This document shows positions 32,723-43,747 of a stretch of DNA of 64,000 bases, in pieces (position 1 is the first letter of the stretch; each line of letters opens with the position of its first letter). The translations under genes were made by a program, and so were the position numbers. Location: the NCBI GenBank assembly GCA_013146195.2, contig CM028377.1:167069824-167133823 (forward strand), read 5' to 3'. The stretch comes from Codonopsis lanceolata. Lineage: Eukaryota; Streptophyta; Magnoliopsida; Asterales; Campanulaceae. Below the pieces are notes generated by a model. It made no database searches. It saw nothing but the letters and a program-made list of their open reading frames with translations, and was not told where the DNA came from.

Positions 32723-34271
32723 CTGAAAAAGATTTAAGGCAACAAGGTCCCCTTTATTTTCATTTGGGTCCTAAGGATTAGCAACCTTTTGGAACCCATA
32801 CCTCCTTAACCTTGAGAGAACTAGGTCTTTCAAATCTTTGAGTGAACCTTAGGAGACATTCTGGGGCCAGATGGCCTAGGCAATTGCAAGAGTGACATAA
32901 ATGGAAATTCCATAGAGAACTGTCAGTGGCTTTGGCTGAAGAGTGATTATGATTATCCTTTTTCCTAACATTCAATCTTGGTTTAGCTTGCTTGTTGACG
33001 GTAGACTTAATTGGTTTCTTTTGAATCCTCCTAGGTAGGTTACCACCAGACTTAGCTTTGGCTTGTCTGTTGATTACCGTTTTAGGAGGATTCGATAGAA
33101 CACCTTTAAGTTTACTTTCAACAGGTACAGGTGCCTTGCCTGTTTCATAGACAAACTTGATAGTCACCGGTAGAGATTCAGTAGGTCTACCGCCAGCAGT
33201 CTTTGCCTTAGCAGAGTTGTTGCCGGCAGACTTTAGTTTCTCTACCGTTACTTTCTCAGGTTTCTCATTTGAAGCAGTAATCTTGGCTTTTCCTTTTTGA
33301 GCTTTGGGGTAGACATAAGGAACACTTGGATAACCAAGGCCTTGTTTGCCCTTGTTTCCGAACGTCTGTTTAGAAAAAGAGATATCATTAGCAGTCTCGT
33401 AGGATTCACCTTTCTCTGTGACAGATGGGAGTGTCATACTAGGTTCATCCGAATATCCTATGCCAAATTTATCTTTACATGATTTTTGGCTGGAAAGAAT
33501 TTCTTCAAAGGTATCCTTGGAGCTGTTCCAAGAGCCAATTGTCTTTTGCAATGCAATTTTCTCTTGGTCAAGTCCTTTGATGTGCTCAGTTAGACATTCA
33601 ATTTTGTCACAAAGGAATTTGTTTTCTCCTTTGAGTTTGATACTTTCTTGTTGACAGTTATTGAGAGTTTGAATCCCAGTTGCCATCAGAGATTTCTCAG
33701 CAGTAAGTTTCTCACAGTTCTTGGCAAGTTTTACATAGGCTACTCTAAAGGAGTTGAACTCTTCAAGAATATCTTGATTATCCTTGAGAAGTTCTTCCTT
33801 ACTGAAGCTGTCACTGTTGATCTCACTTTTATCCAAGGGACTAGGTGAGATTTCAACTTCATTTTCAGAGTCATAGGTGGGACCTGAATCATGAGCTATT
33901 AAGCATATGTTAGCTTGCTCACAATCATCCTCTTCCTCTTCTGAATCAGTCTCAAACCATGTAGCAACCTGTTTGTCTTCTATGTCTTCAGCCAACATAC
34001 CTTTTTGTTTTTGAAATTTTCTATAAGTTTTCGATATGCTTCAAATTTTGGCTTTGGACATTTGGAGGCAAAATGACCAGGTTTTCTACAGTTGTAACAC
34101 ACAAGCTCTTCTTTAGATGAGCTTTCACCAGATTTTCTGAAAGGTTGTTGGTGTGTGTTCTTCCTTCCATATTTTGCAAATTTTTGAAAACGTTTTACAA
34201 ACATAGCAAATTGTTCATCTGAGAGAAAATCGTTTTCACTGGAGGAAGTGGAAGGTTTGTCTTTTAATTAC
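32723..34271 (-). pseudogene. Sirevirus gag C-terminal region, removable as a GT-AG segment
   Basis: Minus strand: zinc knuckle CYNCRKPGHFASKC near 34090, then after a frame change an acidic stretch (ETDSEEEEDDCEQ), a coiled coil (about 33750-33480), a basic Lys/Ala-rich region and a second knuckle CHSCNCLGHLAPEC near 32890. Long gag with a coiled coil is typical of SIRE-type elements. The segment starts GTAATT (34271) and ends TTTTTCAG (32723). It is precisely absent from the plus-strand copy, where GTGAG at 44182 is joined directly to the sequence equivalent to 32722. It may therefore behave as an intron. Confidence 0.8.
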
Positions 34272-34702
34272 CTCACTGAAGCGATCGTGTGCTTGTCTCA
34301 AGGTTTCCTTTGGATCCTTTTTGAAGGAGTCAAACTGCTGGATGTATGTGTATTTTCTGTTATCTCTTGTGTCTTGGTCTCCTTCCAAGTATTCCACAAG
34401 AGCTTCCCACGTCTCTTTTGCAGTAGTACATCGGATCACTTGCTGGTATGCGCTTGTGTCTAGAGAGCTAGTAATGATATTGATTGCTTTACTATCAAGC
34501 TTTACCAGTTTTCTGTCGTCCTCTGTCCATTCTGATTCTTCTTTGGTACATGTTGGCCTGCAATAACACACTTCCATAATCTGTTGTCAATTGAGTTCAT
34601 ATAACGCATTACCTTATCCTTCCATACATCGAAATGGCCTTCGTCCAATATTGGGACGTGGTTCACATTAGATGTAGGCAGCATGTAGTGTGTTTGTGCC
34701 AT
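34272..34702 (-). pseudogene. Sirevirus gag N-terminal region
   Basis: It starts at the ATG at 34702 (MAQTHYMLP), 56 bases inside the primer site. It reads HVPILDEGHFDVWKDKVMRY and then changes frame near 34540 into a retrotran_gag-type (UBN2-like) domain: KAINIITSSLDTSAYQQVIR, ETWEALVEYLEGD, YIQQFDSFKKDPKETLRQA. The usual role is particle assembly. It breaks at the GT splice-like donor at 34271. The plus-strand copy is 43748-44182. Confidence 0.82.
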
Positions 34703-34757
34703 TGGATCGAATCTCTCAAGTGTTTAATCTCGGAAAAACTAGTTTTCAAAGAGTAAG

Positions 34758-34769
34758 GCTCTGATACCA
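34758..34769 (-). promoter_or_regulatory. Primer-binding site of the minus-strand Sirevirus
   Basis: TGGTATCAGAGC on the minus strand lies two bases inside the 5' LTR end, complementary to initiator tRNA-Met. Confidence 0.92.
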
Positions 34770-34771
34770 AT

Positions 34772-36015
34772 TGTGGATCCCAACGGACACAATAATAAGC
34801 TAGAAGGAGGGGGGGTTGAATAGCTTATTATACACTTAAAAAACTTTTTAGGATAGTTCTTTGAAAAGTACTTACAATCTATTGAAAAGATTGAAGTAGC
34901 GGAATTCTATCAAAGAAGCTGGTTCAGGTCTGCCGATAAGGACTACCGGTAGACCTTTGACAGGTTACTTAAGATTTGTTGTAAAGGATAACGATAAATA
35001 AAGTAATAAGCGCCTAAGTAGACGTATTTAAAAGGAATTAACACAAGTATTTTGGGATGGTTCACACTATAAATAGTGCTACGTCCACCACCAAGGCAGT
35101 CAACCTTGGATTTAAATAGTGCACTATGTTTTCCACTAGATCTATTACAAAGAATATTCCCAATGGATCGTGTACAAAATATTGACTTGTGTTTGGGGGT
35201 TAAGGAATTAAATATCTGTGTAATCAGGATATTTAATTCGTGCAGAAAAATAGCTTTGAATGAAAACAACAAGAAGTACAAAACTAAATGTTGATGGACA
35301 GCTTCGTGTTGTTGACGAGGACTTCTTAATCTGTTAAAGATCTTTTGAATGCACTTAGTATTAAGAATTTGAGTTGTTGTGAATTTTCAGAGCAATTCTT
35401 CTCGTCTGTTTCTTCAGTCTTTAATGGCAGCATTTATAGCATGAGCATTCTTGAGATCCGTTGGAGAAGACGAAGACTTAACAGCTCTATTAGGTTGAAT
35501 GCATTAAATGCATGGGGCTGTCAATCAAGAAATTCGTCTTCACAGATATCGTGCAGGAAATGAGTACAGAGATCTTTTTGCAGAGACTGGAGTTGGGCAA
35601 TCTGGATGTCAAATCTGTGAGAGTTGTTGAAGACAGTAGGTGACTGTTTGCTTTTCCTGCTTTCACTGTTCAGGCTGTGAAAAGTCTTCCTGCTTTTCGG
35701 AAAGCTGCTTTCGGCGGGTCTGAGATGTCTGGGAATGTCTAAATTTAAATTCAAACTTAATAAGAATAAATTTAAATTGATTCAACAAAGATTACTTGAC
35801 TAGACACGTCATGATTGACCATGTTTACACAAGGTCTGCCCTTGTAAGCTTGAGCAGGTCTTCCGCTGAACCTGTGAAGTCCTATAAAAACTATACTTGG
35901 CAAAGTTCTATACCCAGTTGCCACGTTAATCGATACGCATCCCAATTAACCACTGATGTATAAAACTAGTGTAATGTATGAGCAGATATAAATCTAATTA
36001 CAATAAGTATCAACA
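34772..36015 (-). repeat. Sirevirus 5' LTR (1244 bp)
   Basis: Starts TGTTGATACTTATTG (minus strand, from 36015) and ends GGATCCACA at 34772. The TATA box is GCTATAAATGC near 35430-35440. Inverted repeats GGTCTACCGGTAG and CGGCAGACC lie near 34927-34955. Relative to the 3' LTR it has lost about 24 bp between two TCTTCCG motifs near 35862. Confidence 0.92.
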
Positions 36016-36020
36016 AGTTC
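36016..36020. other. Target-site duplication AGTTC, right copy
   Basis: Identical to 10600-10604, immediately after the 5' LTR edge. Confidence 0.9.
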
Positions 36021-36773
36021 AATTCTTAATTTCAATTCTGTGAGGATGGGCACGCTGCCAACAAAAAAAAGCATTTACTCAGTAAAAAGGTAAATGTATT
36101 CGTAATACATAGATAGATTCGAGAAAACAAACATGCATGAGAATAGATTTCAAGTATGAACACCCTGCATTAATCTCCTAACTAACCAAACATCCATATT
36201 GTTCTCATTGAAAACCTATCATCATAACAAAAATAACATGTCCACTCAATCGATCACAATTATTTAGTACAAAGAAAGGGGAAAAATCTAAAACCATAAT
36301 TAACAGCACAATCAAACTCTCACAGCTGAAAAGAGCATGGTAAGTACATAATTAATTTTCCCCAACATGGACACGTACTTACCTAATACAGTTCCTTTTC
36401 TTTTTGAATAAAATTAAATTCTTTACTGAAAGACTTTAATCATATTCCTTTGAGAAGTATCAAATGATGGCAACTAAAAAGAACCTGTTAATGTAGTGGC
36501 ACTCGTGAAGCTAGCCTTGTAAGGGCTTTAACCAAAGGAAAAGAGTCAAAAGATTCTCACTCACATAGGCTCATAGTGAGATTTTTAGTATTCCAAATTT
36601 CGAGGAAGTGTTTACTCTTAGTTTGCCTTAGTAGTGGTCTTTACTATCCTTTTCCCTCGCTAAAGTCAATTCAGTTCTACCCATCAAGGTTTAAATTGTT
36701 GCTTCCTCCTGCTATCTAGACTTGAATTCGATGATTCATTGATGGAAGCCAATCCTTTATATAAGTATAAAAT
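36021..36773. other. Spacer, no gene seen
   Basis: A/T-rich sequence without a recognisable gene. It is the continuation of the pre-insertion locus 8720-10604, so the epimerase fragment and helicase remnant belong to the same ancestral spacer. It ends at the second Tat LTR. Confidence 0.5.
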
Positions 36774-37768
36774 TGATGTGACAAAAATACAGCTTGGGCC
36801 GTCCGTGTGATGGGTAGGGTATCTGGGCTTGATCAGCTTCCTTGAACCTGATTCAGATCCCAAAAAACCTTAGTGGAAGTGCAAGGCTTGGCCTCGCGAA
36901 ACCACTCCGGCGTGAGAGTAAGTATCAGGTGTATAAGTCAAGAGAGAATTTTGAAAGAGGTTCTAGGCTCAAGAAGGAGTGTGTGTACCTTTTTTAGGTT
37001 TATGGATGGGTATTTATAGGCCCCCAATGTGGTAGAATCCGTCTGGGATTCACTGCCATAGTTATCTAGTAGGATTAGGAGAGAATCCCTAGTTTGTAGG
37101 CGTAATAGGCGGCTGGCCGCGTAATTTTAGGAGCAGATATGGTAAGAGTCCTACTCGGATAAGGAAACCTTTGACCTGTCTTGGAGAGTAAGTCCTCTGA
37201 GGTTCCCTGCTCATCACTTGCCTGGGCGAGCATGGCTCTGCACGGCTGCATGAGGTGGATTTGTAGTTGATAAGTGTAATTCCCGGACATGGCCCCTGTT
37301 AGGCAGGAAAGGCCTAGGCCCGGCCAGGCTTGGGCGGGATGTCTGATTCTCTGCCTGGTGCCCTGCTAGCTCTGCCAGCTAGGTTGGTAAGTCCCATGAC
37401 AATTGAGCTCGTGACTGGCACTTGATGGATGCTCGTGCTTTGCTCGTGACCAGATTTGGGTCGAGCACATCAGTTGCCCCTAGATCCTTGTCTCGCGAGT
37501 ATTCTTGCTCGGAGCGGGGAACACTTATGCTCGGTGCCGTTGCCCTGATGCCGCGCTCCAACACTTATGAATTTTTGTGGACCGTTCTAGAATCTGGGCG
37601 AACAGGCAGCTGTGGTGTATCAAGGAAGCTTTGCAGTTGGAGAGTGCCGAGACGAGTGGGTATAGAAGCATGTGAAGCCGTCTGTTAGTGGAACGACATA
37701 ATGGGGAGCGATATATTTAATGCGCGTGCGCTTGTGTAGCATTAGTCGCCCTTGCAAGCGTCGTTTCA
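36774..37768 (-). repeat. LTR B of the Tat-like Gypsy family (inverted relative to LTR A)
   Basis: Minus strand: starts TGAAACGACG at 37768 and ends CACATCA at 36774. The TATA box CCTATAAATA is at 37011-37020, followed by the shared ACTTACTCTCACGCCGGAG leader. It is homologous but clearly diverged from 7610-8719, so the two are separate insertions. Confidence 0.7.
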
Positions 37769-37802
37769 CCGTCCCTTTTCCCACCAAAACTTCCTGCCTC
37801 TG

Positions 37803-37812
37803 CCTATAAAAG
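37803..37812 (+). promoter_or_regulatory. TATA box of aORF copy B
   Basis: CCTATAAAAG lies 35 bp from the LTR edge. It points away from the LTR, towards the aORF at 38292. Confidence 0.65.
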
Positions 37813-38030
37813 CCCAAACACTCTGCCCTTTTCCTCTTTTAGCGTTTTTGAGAAATTTTTTAATGAGAGATTTTTTACTTCTTGCTGCTTTCATTACAGA
37901 GAGCTTCCATATTCCGATGCTATTGCCCCTCAATCCCGGCTATCATTCCGCTCATAGGATTCAAAGTTTCTCCTTGCTTCCATCTCGACCCAACTTGTGC
38001 AGAAGAAGCGAACTTGACTCAATCTTGAAA

Positions 38031-38291
38031 GTAAGTTTTCTTGCTCTTTTCTGGTTTGGTTCCTTCGTTTATGTGGTTTTTGGGTTTCTCATTCATCTTC
38101 AGACCCTTTCTGGGTAATATTCACAAGTTTGAACCAGACTGTAGGTAGAGATTGAGGAAAAATCACCCAAAGTGTCTTGCTTTCTAGGCGGGCATGGCCC
38201 CTTGGGGTACTTAGACTTAGGGTTTTCCCTTTTTTGAATTGTTCTTTGATTCGAGCAGAGTCTAACCCTTATTTCCTCAATCTCTATGTAG
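38031..38291 (+). other. Predicted 5' UTR intron of aORF copy B
   Basis: Donor AAG|TAAGTTTTC or AG|GTAAGT-like at about 38030, and acceptor CTATGTAG immediately before the ATG at 38292. It corresponds to 7038-7324 on the other copy. Confidence 0.55.
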
Positions 38292-38611
38292 ATGTCTGAC
38301 GGCGAATATTCGGACAATGATTGAGAGGCCTTCAGCTATGGCTGGCAGAATGACCCGTTGAGTAGCGAGAAGACTCCTTCCCTGGACGTCGAAGTGGAGG
38401 ATGAAGATGAGTCCATTGCTGGGGAGGCTGTTGTGGCCCGAGCTCGTGTCCCGTGATTGCACTTTCTGACTCCTCCAGTGAACGTAGCTTGTCTGATGGA
38501 GAGGCGGAGCAAGGTCATGTGGCCGCTGGCGGGCAAGGCCCAGTACAGTTGGCCGAAGAACAGGGGCCCGTCCTAGACCAGGGCAATGATGTCGTGACGC
38601 CTTTGGCCTTT
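38292..38611 (+). pseudogene. aORF copy B, 5' part of the Tat antisense gene
   Basis: It starts MSDGEYSDND, then a TGA, then EAFSYGWQNDPLSSEK, and after a further frame change VIALSDSSSERSLSDGE. Blocks match the N-terminus of the gene at 3939-7037 (MSD, EAFSYG, DSSSE). The sequence is cut at 38611 by LTR1. The body of the protein, including the LRLPL block, is missing here; a middle part of the same gene lies at 57395-58164 in the same orientation. Confidence 0.7.
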
Positions 38612-39874
38612 TGATAGACGTATTTTATACGTCCATATCGGGTACTTTTATGACTAAAAATGAGCAATTCCACGAGGCTTTTGGCTAATGATATGTGCTT
38701 TTGAGATATATTGTGAGTTTCATGGTTTTAGGTGAACTTATGGGATTTATGAAGCTTTTAGTGAAGATTTCAAGGAAGGGTGCAAAGTGCAACAGTGGGA
38801 AAGATGCAAAAAGAATACACTGGCCACATTGCGGTCGCAAGGCCAAAAGATCTTGCCTCCTCAAGGTAGGCAGAAACCTGAAGAGCTCATCCAAGACCCT
38901 TGTGGACGCAAGGTAAAATCCTCATGCGGCCGCAAGGTCCCCAGAAACCGACTTTCGGGGTCTTTCACCTGGATTGAACCTCCTATTCCCCTACAACACC
39001 TTGGTATAAATAAAGGATGATAGCCAAAACCAGAGGACGTCCAGAAAGTGCTACGAAACAGCGCTAGCATATATTTTAATTTGTATTACGTAGTTTAGTC
39101 ATTGTAATTACAGTTTTTGAAGATCGATTCATGTATTCCTTCATCTCGTTGTGCAGTTCATCTTCAAGGATGAACTAACCGTCCATTAATCTAGGAGTTG
39201 GGAGGTAACTTGTATTGAATCTATGGCTTAATATATATTTTTATTCATTCAATTCTTGTTGATCATGGTGTTTATCAACCCCTTTATTGTCTAGCTTTGA
39301 CCAAATGAATGTAATCACAAGTAATAAAGGCCTAGAGGTGCGGATACCTGCACGACCATATGCATATGTCGTACACTGGCTCACCATCACGATAAATTGA
39401 ACCTATCGATGCACGAGAGTGATAAGTTAAGGTCAGGTTCATATATATAACCTAAGTGACAGTTATGTTCCATATGTTCTTGTGCTTAGGATATAGAATT
39501 GATGATTTATTAGGGATGGAGACTGAACGATAATTTGACAGTCTATATCTATCTTTCTTGAATGAACCCAAGTTATTGAATGATACTCTATCTAAATAAG
39601 CAATAGAGTAGATGCGAGTGAAGCCCTAATCCTAGATTTCCCTCTTACATTAGATCTTTACAACTGTGATTACTGCCTAGGTTATTTAGATTTACTTTTT
39701 TAGTAGAATAATTAGTTTAAATAAAATAAATAAAAACCCCCCTTAGTTTAAATTGCTACCGATATTCTTGCCATCAACATTCTTCTTGTCTCTGTGGTTC
39801 GACCCTTGCTTCCCAAGCTGTTCTACAATAGTCTTGTCCACTTGCAAGGAAATAATTAAAATAAGACACGATCA
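38612..39874 (+). repeat. LTR1 copy, plus strand, full length
   Basis: It begins TGATAGACGTATTTTATACG and ends CACGATCA at 39874. The TATA box is at 39005-39016 and the palindrome array at 38826-38938. The flanks (CCTTT on the left, ACAAC on the right) do not form a target duplication, so this junction probably arose by recombination or partial deletion. Confidence 0.8.
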
Positions 39875-41995
39875 ACAACTCAATGACATGTCTTTGTATT
39901 TCTTGACCGCCTCAACTTCAGGGCCATCATCTTCAATGAACTGAAGCAGTTGGTAGAGAAAGTAAAGAACAACCCCACTTGCAAGCGCCCTTTCGTGAGG
40001 CTGATCAACGCTCTGCTTCGAGACAACGAGGAAGTCAACTCTTCCATCAAGGAAGATGAACTGATAGTGGTGGCAAAGGAGAAACAGCTAACCGCTTCGT
40101 TCTTCAGTAAATACACTGAATATGAGAACAAGCGAAGGCTGCAAAAGGGTCTTCCGCCAGTCACCCTTGACAAGGTTGCTAAGACGCTACCGATCATAGT
40201 AACTCGCTTCAACATGGAAGCTTATGAAGCGGCTAGCAAGACCTTCAAAAAGGCCTCTTCGAAATTTGATGAACAAGTTGCCTCCACCATCCATCAACAG
40301 GCCAAAGATCTGGCTGATGAGGCAGAGCAGCTGCTAAGAGCCAAACAGAAAATGCAAAGGCAAGAAGACAAGGCCAGAAGATGCAGTGCCTATTGAAGAG
40401 GAGCAGGCAAGGTGGATCCGGAAGGAGATGAAGGAAGTCCAAAAAGACAAGAGTCCAGCCAACCCTATTCCAAAGACCTTCACCTTCCCAGTCCAACCTT
40501 CACCAGCCCAGCCATCCTCTCAAACTCATCCAACTTCTTCTTCTCAGCCTTCTTCAAAAACCAAACGACCAATACCACCCTCACCTTCTCCACGCACCCA
40601 CCTAAGCCTAAACGTCGAAGGCTTGAAAAACCTTCGAGGCCACCAGCCACCACAGACATTCATTCCCCTCTACCAATGAAGTGAGTCTCCTATTCACCGG
40701 AAGAAAAGGGACGTCTAGGTACCAAGCCAACTACACGCCCAAGCCAAGCCTCTTCCGATGCCCAACCAACTACCGCCACACCTAACCAACAACCTATTCC
40801 CCCTGAGTCATCTACTCAGAGGAATTCACCACCTCCGAAGGAGTCTATCCCTCAGGAGGAGCCTCATACACAGGAGGAGCCAACCCGAACGCCCACTCCT
40901 CCTCCTCCTTCACCCTTCAACTACTCACCTGACCCATCTACCCCTTCCTTACCTCACCAATCCCAACCAACTTCATCACCCACACCTCAACCAACTCCAA
41001 ACCCTCCCACAAAGCCAATAGACTATGCTACTGCCAAGTTCCTTTTTGAACTTTCTTCATTAGCAGAGCTCTTCTCCCCTGACCAACAACCGCCTCAAAC
41101 TCTCCTTCGTAAACCCAAAAGCCTTTTCTACCCTGCCCCCTCTTATTGGTTCTCTACTGACCCCTTACCCGAATCCTCTCTTATTAGTGAAAATACAGAC
41201 ACTGACATTGAGATCGATTCCCCACCAACACCTCCTCCCCCTCCACCTCAAACCATATCCTCCTCTACCGACACCATACCAACCCTGGACTCTTCCTCTT
41301 CCGACTCTATCACTCCTCCACTCCAACAGCCCTACCGGCCAGTCTCTCCTGACGCCTCTACCTCTGCCGGTACCATTCACATTGGCCAAGCAACCTCTTC
41401 TTTTCAGCCGGACAATGCTGAAGTTTTGTCAAGGTTGGACGCCATATATGAACGACTAGGCGCTCTCACTAGCATCACTACCGCTACCGCTGATATAGCC
41501 ACTGCTGCGTGCAAAGACAATGATCATACTGCAGCTCTTCTACGACAATTTCAAGAGGATGTCTGGACTCGCTTTGGACAGATACGACATGATTTCACAG
41601 ACGTCAAGATCAACATTGAAGCTCAACGAGACGAATGTGTACGTATTTGCTCCTCCCTCTTCTACGAGCTTTTCCATGCCATCACTCTCCATCTCGGTAG
41701 TGGCCGCCCTCCTGTTCTAGAGCTCAACAACCTTGCTCGGGACTCTTCTCACAATTTTATGAATGCCCATCGTGACCGTGATCTGGCCATCACGGAGGAG
41801 AAGCAAATGAGATCAATCAATCGAATGTTGATGGAAGAGAACAGTCGTCTTCGTGAAGAACTCGACTACCGCTCTCGTTCCACCAGACCTCCTACTGATG
41901 CTGATGACGAGTACGTATGTAGAATGGAAGAGCTAGAGAGAGAACGAAGGGAAAAGGAAGCAGCAGACAAAGGCAAAGGGAAAAAACCCTGGTAG
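39875..41995 (+). pseudogene. Env-like gene, partial copy (C-terminal three quarters)
   Basis: It begins inside the gene with sequence equivalent to 53600 and reads VKNNPTCKRPFVRLINALL, then PIIVTRFNMEAYEAASKTFK. Frameshifts near 40390 and 40690 lead into the Pro/Ser-rich centre. From 41426 there is an open C-terminal helical domain, DAIYERLGALTSITTATAD to KEAADKGKGKKPW, stop at 41995. It lacks the start codon, intron and N-terminal domain, which were removed at the LTR1 junction. It is followed by a normal PPT and LTR, so it is the 3' end of a Sirevirus copy. Confidence 0.8.
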
Positions 41996-42394
41996 ATTTG
42001 AATCTTTTCTTCCCTTTACCTTTGTATCTATCTTGTTTTTGAAAAACTCTGTAATCTATAAACATCTTGTTTATAATACAGAAGATTATCTGTTTTTCAA
42101 AATTGTCGTGTTTAAATTCTTGTTACTTCATTTTCTATATCTGCTTAGAATTTAAACACTCAGTTTAAATTCTTATTTGAACTGTTTTTGCTACTGATAT
42201 GTGTGCTATTCTATGATTTCCTTATCCATGTATGCACTTAGATTAGTCTTTACACTTGAGGTGCTCTTCTGTTTGATAAAGGCATGTCTTCCGCTACTAT
42301 ATATATAAATATCTTAGACATGCTATTATCTATCACATAGTCGGTTATAGCCCTCATTTGTAGTAATGATGACCAGATATAAATAGGAGGAGAT
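41996..42394 (+). other. Sirevirus 3' untranslated region, hairpin and PPT
   Basis: Non-coding. It contains the inverted repeat GCATGTCT/AGACATGC at 42282-42323 with an A/T loop (TATATATATAAATA) and the PPT AGGAGGAGAT at 42385-42394. Confidence 0.7.
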
Positions 42395-43678
42395 TGTTGA
42401 TTCTTATGTTAGATTTATATTTGTTCAATTCATTACCTTAGTTTTATACTTCAGTGGCTAATCGAGATGCGTATCGATTAGCGTGGCAACTGTGTATAGA
42501 ACTTTGCCAAGTATAGTTTTTAATAGGACTTTACAGGTTCAGCGGAAGACCTCTTCACAAGCTTCATCGGAAGACCTGCTCAAAGTTTACAAACGGCAGA
42601 CCTTGTGTCCACCTGGTCTCTCATGACGTGTCCTATCCAGCTATGATTAAGTGGATCAGTTTAAATTTATCTCATCACTGTTTGAAATTTAAATTGAGAC
42701 ATTCCCTGACACATCAAGCCCGCCGAAAGAAGCTTTCCGAAAAGCAGGAAGGTTTTTCGCAAACAGAATAGTGAAAGCAGGAAAGCAGACTGTCACCTAC
42801 TGGCTGTAACAACTCTCAGATCTGACACCAAGATTGCCCAGGTTTTAGAAGATCTCAAAAATCATTCCCTGCTCTAGATATCTGTGAAGACGAAATTCAT
42901 GACTGACAGCCCCATGCATTTAATGCATTTTACCTAATAGAGCTGCTACAGTCTTCATCTTCTCCAACAGATCTTTTTGAGTGCACCTGCTATAAATGCT
43001 GCCATTGAAGACTGGAAAGAAACATGAGATAAGACATCGAACACTTAAAGGATTGCTCTGAAACTCTTCAACTCCAAGTCTTACTACTCAGTGCATTCAA
43101 TAGATCCTCAACAGATCTAGAAGTCCTCGTCAACAACAAGAAGCCGAGCATCAACATTTATTTCTATACTTCTTGTTGTTATTCATTCATTAACTATACT
43201 TCTGCACGAATTAAATATCTTGTTTATACAGATATTTAATTCCTTAGACCCCAAACACAAGTCAATATTTTGTACACGATCCATTAAGAATATTTTTTTG
43301 TAATAGATCTAGTGGAAAACATAGTGCACTATTTAAATCCAAGGTTGACTGCCTTGGTGGTGGACGTAGCACTCTTTATAGTGTGAACCATCCCAAATTA
43401 CTTGTGTTATTTCTTTACTATTTGTCTATTGTTTGAACTGTTTATTACTTTAGTTATCTTTATCCTTTAAACAGCAGAACTTAAGTAACCTGTCAAAGGT
43501 CTATCGGTAGTCCTTATCGGCACACTTGAAACAACTACTTTGAAAGTCTTCCGCTACTTCAATCTTTTCCATAGATTGTAAGTATCTTTCAAATAACTTA
43601 AACAAAAGATTTTAAGTGTACAATAAGCTATTCAACCCCCCCCCTTCTAGCTTATTATTGTGCCCGTTGGGACCCACA
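42395..43678 (+). repeat. Sirevirus LTR shared by two tandem internal regions
   Basis: TGTTGATTC to GGGACCCACA. A PPT lies to its left and a primer site to its right, so it is 3' LTR for 39875-42394 and 5' LTR for 43679-56116. The TATA box TATAAATG is at 42991-42998. Motifs GCGGAAGACC, TCGGAAGACC and ACGGCAGACC lie at 42542, 42567 and 42593. Confidence 0.9.
42542..42602 (+). promoter_or_regulatory. CGGMAGACC motif triplet in Sirevirus U3
   Basis: Three copies spaced 25-26 bp, all in the same orientation, about 0.4 kb upstream of the LTR TATA box. The equivalent region of the next LTR is at 56264-56330. Confidence 0.65.
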
Positions 43679-43680
43679 AT

Positions 43681-43692
43681 TGGTATCAGAGC
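43681..43692 (+). promoter_or_regulatory. Primer-binding site of the plus-strand Sirevirus
   Basis: TGGTATCAGAGC, two bases after the LTR end. Confidence 0.92.
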
Positions 43693-43747
43693 CTTACTCT
43701 TTGAAAACAAGTTTTTCCGAGATTAAACTCTTGAGAGATACGATCAA

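Larger units (their letters stand above)
10605..36015 (-). mobile_element. Sirevirus-like Copia retrotransposon, nested but complete in layout
   Basis: A minus-strand element runs from its 5' LTR (34772-36015) to its 3' LTR (10605-23439, itself interrupted). In element order: LTR, tRNA-Met-type primer site, gag with two CCHC knuckles and a coiled coil, protease, integrase, RT, RNase H, an inter-ORF region with its own promoter-like signals, an env-like gene, PPT and LTR. Copia order (integrase before RT), the large downstream gene and the long gag indicate the SIRE lineage. The perfect 5-bp target duplication shows that both ends are original. Insertions at 11265-22826 and 27831-29955 came later. 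All coding parts have stops or frameshifts, so this copy cannot be autonomous. Confidence 0.9.

Noticed and set aside
38612..39874. Complete insertion with target duplication
   Set aside because: Flanks CCTTT and ACAAC do not match; treated as a recombined or truncated junction.
40758..41021. Leu/Pro-rich frame, also found identically at 54498
   Set aside because: Alternative frame of the env-like Pro-rich region; its conservation reflects the true frame.
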